Part shown: one piece after another, positions 61,983-64,000 of the stretch
Layout of the letters: each line of letters starts with the position of its first letter
Position numbering within the stretch: the first letter of the stretch is position 1
Source of the DNA: Xanthomonas arboricola pv. juglandis
GTDB lineage: Bacteria; Pseudomonadota; Gammaproteobacteria; Xanthomonadales; Xanthomonadaceae
Direction of reading: 5' to 3'
DNA length: 64,000 nucleotides
NCBI RefSeq assembly: GCF_001013475.1
Contig: NZ_JZEF01000003.1
Coordinates: 248,001-312,000, forward strand
Program-made: the position numbers and the translations under genes
The notes under the pieces: model-generated
Database searches by the model: none
Told to the model about the DNA's origin: nothing
The model's input: the letters and a program-made list of their open reading frames with translations, nothing else

Positions 61983-62333
61983 ATGACCGACACCATCTTC
62001 GGCAAGATCATTCGTCGCGAAATTCCGGCCAACATCGTCTATGAAGACGACGAGGTGCTGGGCTTTCAGGACATCGCACCGCAGGCGCCGGTGCATGTGC
62101 TGTTCATTCCCAAGCAGCATGCCATTCCCACGCTGGACGACGTGCCGCCGGAGCAGGCGTTGTTGGTGGGCAGGCTCGCACTCGCTGCAGCGTCGTATGC
62201 ACGGGAGCAGGGGCTGGCACAGGACGGCTATCGCATCGTGATGAACTGCCGCGAGCATGCCGGCCAGACAGTGTTCCATATCCATCTGCATCTGCTGGCC
62301 GGTGCGCCGCTGGGACGGTTCGGCACGCCCTGA
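61983..62333 (+). CDS. HIT-family nucleotide-binding protein (HinT-like)
   Basis: A 116-residue histidine-triad hydrolase. The start MTDTIFGKIIRREIPANIVY and the active-site triad QTVFHIHLHLLAGAPLGRF are typical of HinT, which cleaves AMP-lysine-type phosphoramidates. It lies after the GATTCCC repeat that follows recR and is closed by a strong terminator shared with the convergent Slp gene. Confidence 0.93.
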   Translation: MTDTIFGKIIRREIPANIVYEDDEVLGFQDIAPQAPVHVLFIPKQHAIPTLDDVPPEQALLVGRLALAAASYAREQGLAQDGYRIVMNCREHAGQTVFHIHLHLLAGAPLGRFGTP

Positions 62334-62389
62334 CCTGGTTGCTTGATCGAGCGCGTCAGCGCCTGTTTGAGCCGCCGTATCGCATAAAC

Positions 62390-62420
62390 AAAAACGCCGC
62401 TCCCTGCGAGCGGCGTTTTT
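62390..62420. terminator. Bidirectional terminator between HIT and Slp genes
   Basis: AAAAACGCCGCTC-CCTGC-GAGCGGCGTTTTT has A and T tracts on both sides of a strong stem and can serve both convergent genes. Confidence 0.92.
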
Positions 62421-62444
62421 GCGTGTCACTGACTCAGCGGTCGA

Positions 62445-62978
62445 TTACCACCAGCCGCGGCCCCAGCCCCAGCCACCGCCCCAGCGCGGACCCCACGGGT
62501 CGCCCCACGGGCCGTACGGATAGGCCGGCACCACATCCACCTCGCGCACGACCGGCCATAGGTAGACCACGTCGGCATTCACCTTGGGCAACTTGTAGTC
62601 GTACTCGCCGATCTTGGTGGTTTCGTAGCCTTCGATCTTGCCGATGAAGGTCACTTCGCGGCCGGGCTCGAACACGGCCGGGTCGTAGAAGCCCGAGCGG
62701 CAAGTCAGGAAGCGGCCATCGCTGGCGTCCACGGCGTTGCGGTCCGGACGGCCACTGGCATTGAGCGGACGCGAGATCAGCTCGAAACAGGTCTGGCCCT
62801 GCCCGGGCTTGGTCTGGATGATCTTGCCGCCCCAGCGCACCGACGTGCCGACCTGGGCGCTGGCGGTGGAATCGCTCGGACTGACCGTAGGGAACTGACC
62901 CTGCAGCGGCTTGGGCGCGGTGGCGCAGGCGGCGAGCCCGAGCGCGGCGACAATGGGAAGAAGAAAGCGGGTACTCAT
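62445..62978 (-). CDS. Slp-family outer-membrane lipoprotein
   Basis: A 177-residue lipoprotein; MSTRFLLPIVAALGLAACAT has the lipobox LAAC. The body matches Slp (starvation lipoprotein) proteins: VGTSVRWGGKIIQTKPGQGQ, TCFELISRPLNASGRPDRNA, FEPGREVTFIGKIEGYETTK and YDYKLPKVNADVVYLWP. The C-terminus is Gly/Trp/Pro-rich (WGDPWGPRWGGGWGWGRGWW), unusual and probably exposed. The ATG overlaps the stop of the transglutaminase gene upstream. Confidence 0.92.
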   Translation of the reverse strand: MSTRFLLPIVAALGLAACATAPKPLQGQFPTVSPSDSTASAQVGTSVRWGGKIIQTKPGQGQTCFELISRPLNASGRPDRNAVDASDGRFLTCRSGFYDPAVFEPGREVTFIGKIEGYETTKIGEYDYKLPKVNADVVYLWPVVREVDVVPAYPYGPWGDPWGPRWGGGWGWGRGWW

Positions 62979-64000
62979 GAGGAAGCTCCGGTTCGCGGGC
63001 GATGCTGCTGCAGATCTTTGAGGAGTGAGGCGCTGTCCGAATCAGCGCCAGCGTAGCGCGCGGCAGCGAAACGTTGGCTGAGTGCCAACAATGCCGGATT
63101 CGGGTGTGAACGGGCGACACGTTGCGCCCAGGCGATGGCCGGTTCGTGCGGTTCGCGGGCCAGGCCGAGCTTGTCGTAGCGGCGGCCCAGGCGATGCCAG
63201 GCGCGCAGCAGCGGGTCGCGTTCACGCTCGCCGCGCGCCAGCAGCCAACCCATCCACGCCAGCGCGCTGACCGCAAACACGCCGAAGATGGCGGCCAGCT
63301 GTGAGCTGTCCAGGCGATCGATGCCGAAGGGTTGCAGCAGCCGCTGCTGGCGGTCGGCATCGAAGGACAGCACCAGATCGTTCCAGCCGCGGCGCAGCAG
63401 GTCGCTGACCTGGCCCAGGCTGGCCCACATGCCGAGCTGGGCAAAATTGTTGCCCGCGCCGACCTGCACGCGGTCTTCCAGCGTGTCGTAGATGCGCTCC
63501 GGCGCCACCGCCGCGGTGGGGTCCACCCGCACCCAGCCGCGCCCGGCCAGCCAGACTTCGGTCCAGGCATGCGCATCCATGCGCCGCACCACCCAGTAAT
63601 TGCCGAAGCCGTTGTAGGTGCCGCCGGCATACCCGGTGACCACGCGCGCGGGGATGCCGGCCGCTCGCATCAGCACCACGAACGAAGAGCTGAAGTGCTC
63701 GCAGAACCCGGCCTTCTGCTGAAACAGGAATTCGTCGACGCTGTTGCGGCCGAGCAGGGGGGTATCCAGGGTGTAGGCGAAGTCGCGGGTGATCCACTGC
63801 AGCGCGCGCTGCACCACGGCATCGTCGTTGCTGCCGGCTTCCGCGCGCCATTGCCGTGCCAGCGCGAGCGTACGTGGATTGAAGCCCGGCGGCAGGGCGA
63901 GGGCGCGCTTGCGCAACTGGTCGGGTAGGTCGGTGTCGAAGCGTGCCGGTGGCGCCGATTGCAGCTCCCAGCGGGTCAACGCACTCAATGGCCGCTGCGC
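62975..64000 (-). CDS. TgpA-like transglutaminase, C-terminal part (cut by window edge)
   Basis: The visible 340 residues contain the transglutaminase-like core: catalytic Cys in KAGFCEHFSSSFVVLMRAAG, IPARVVTGYAGGTYNGFGNY, catalytic His in RMDAHAWTEVWLAGRGWVRV and Asp in VDPTAAVAPERIYD. After it is one membrane helix (LAAIFGVFAVSALAWMGWLL) and a cytoplasmic tail (FAAARYAGADSDSASLLKDL). This is the C-terminal half of TgpA-type proteins (DUF3488 plus transglutaminase), whose N-terminal membrane region lies beyond position 64000. Confidence 0.88.
   Translation of the reverse strand, partial: AQRPLSALTRWELQSAPPARFDTDLPDQLRKRALALPPGFNPRTLALARQWRAEAGSNDDAVVQRALQWITRDFAYTLDTPLLGRNSVDEFLFQQKAGFCEHFSSSFVVLMRAAGIPARVVTGYAGGTYNGFGNYWVVRRMDAHAWTEVWLAGRGWVRVDPTAAVAPERIYDTLEDRVQVGAGNNFAQLGMWASLGQVSDLLRRGWNDLVLSFDADRQQRLLQPFGIDRLDSSQLAAIFGVFAVSALAWMGWLLARGERERDPLLRAWHRLGRRYDKLGLAREPHEPAIAWAQRVARSHPNPALLALSQRFAAARYAGADSDSASLLKDLQQHRPRTGASS

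Overview
The window is a high-GC gammaproteobacterial chromosome segment. Its gene content and order (thiS-thiG, an autotransporter GDSL esterase, tig-clpP-clpX-lon-hupB-ppiD, mltD-gloB-rnhA-dnaQ, Kdo kinase, moaA-moaC-moaD-moaE, dnaX-ybaB-recR), the family of intergenic GATTCCC-type repeats and the protein sequences all point to Xanthomonas. The species cannot be fixed from this stretch.

Layout. Positions 1-9200 are core genome: an M28 peptidase cut by the window edge, mscL, a FAH hydrolase, a small Rieske protein, an SLC13/TrkA-C transporter, trmB, thiGS and the esterase autotransporter. A tRNA-Gly(CCC) at 9201 marks the start of an accessory block. First comes an integrase island (9342-16992): a tyrosine recombinase, small orphan genes, an imperfect tandem duplication of a two-gene mini-cassette, a possible HEPN protein, an XRE regulator divergent from a three-gene cell-envelope operon, and AT-richer orphan genes including a CoiA-like zinc protein. 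Next are two nested IS3-family elements (17018-19544). Then comes a remnant of a T7-like podovirus prophage (19545-34535), read entirely on the minus strand. From its right end it encodes a full-length single-subunit RNA polymerase, ssDNA-binding protein, RusA, primase-helicase, nucleotidyltransferase-like protein, DNA polymerase, HNH endonuclease, Rz/Rz1 spanins, exonuclease, dNMP kinase, portal and a scaffold protein cut by the IS. Capsid, tail and terminase genes are missing. The right end is a 3' fragment of tRNA-His, a probable attR. Core genome resumes at tRNA-Lys (34620) and continues to the end.

The most interesting signal is the control layout of the prophage. Two nearly identical 19-bp sites (34376-34394 and 22161-22179, minus strand) have the T7/SP6/K11-type promoter architecture AATTAG-N6-CTATAG. 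One lies upstream of the RNA polymerase gene and the other exactly before the structural genes, so they are candidate promoters for the resident polymerase. Around the polymerase gene there are also three copies of a 16-bp palindrome (ATCCCA-N4-TGGGAT type) and a strong intrinsic terminator. This suggests that lysogeny was maintained by repressing or attenuating one gene, the phage RNA polymerase. The left junction of the prophage is an IS whose flanks do not match, and the intact tRNA-His expected at the other end is absent. IS-mediated recombination may therefore have moved or deleted the other half.

The right half of the window is ordinary and well conserved: protein quality control (tig, clpPX, lon, ppiD), six tRNAs between 34.6 and 52.5 kb plus one at 58.5 kb, the SRP RNA, molybdopterin synthesis, LPS-core modification, replication/recombination genes, and a TgpA-like transglutaminase cut by the right edge.
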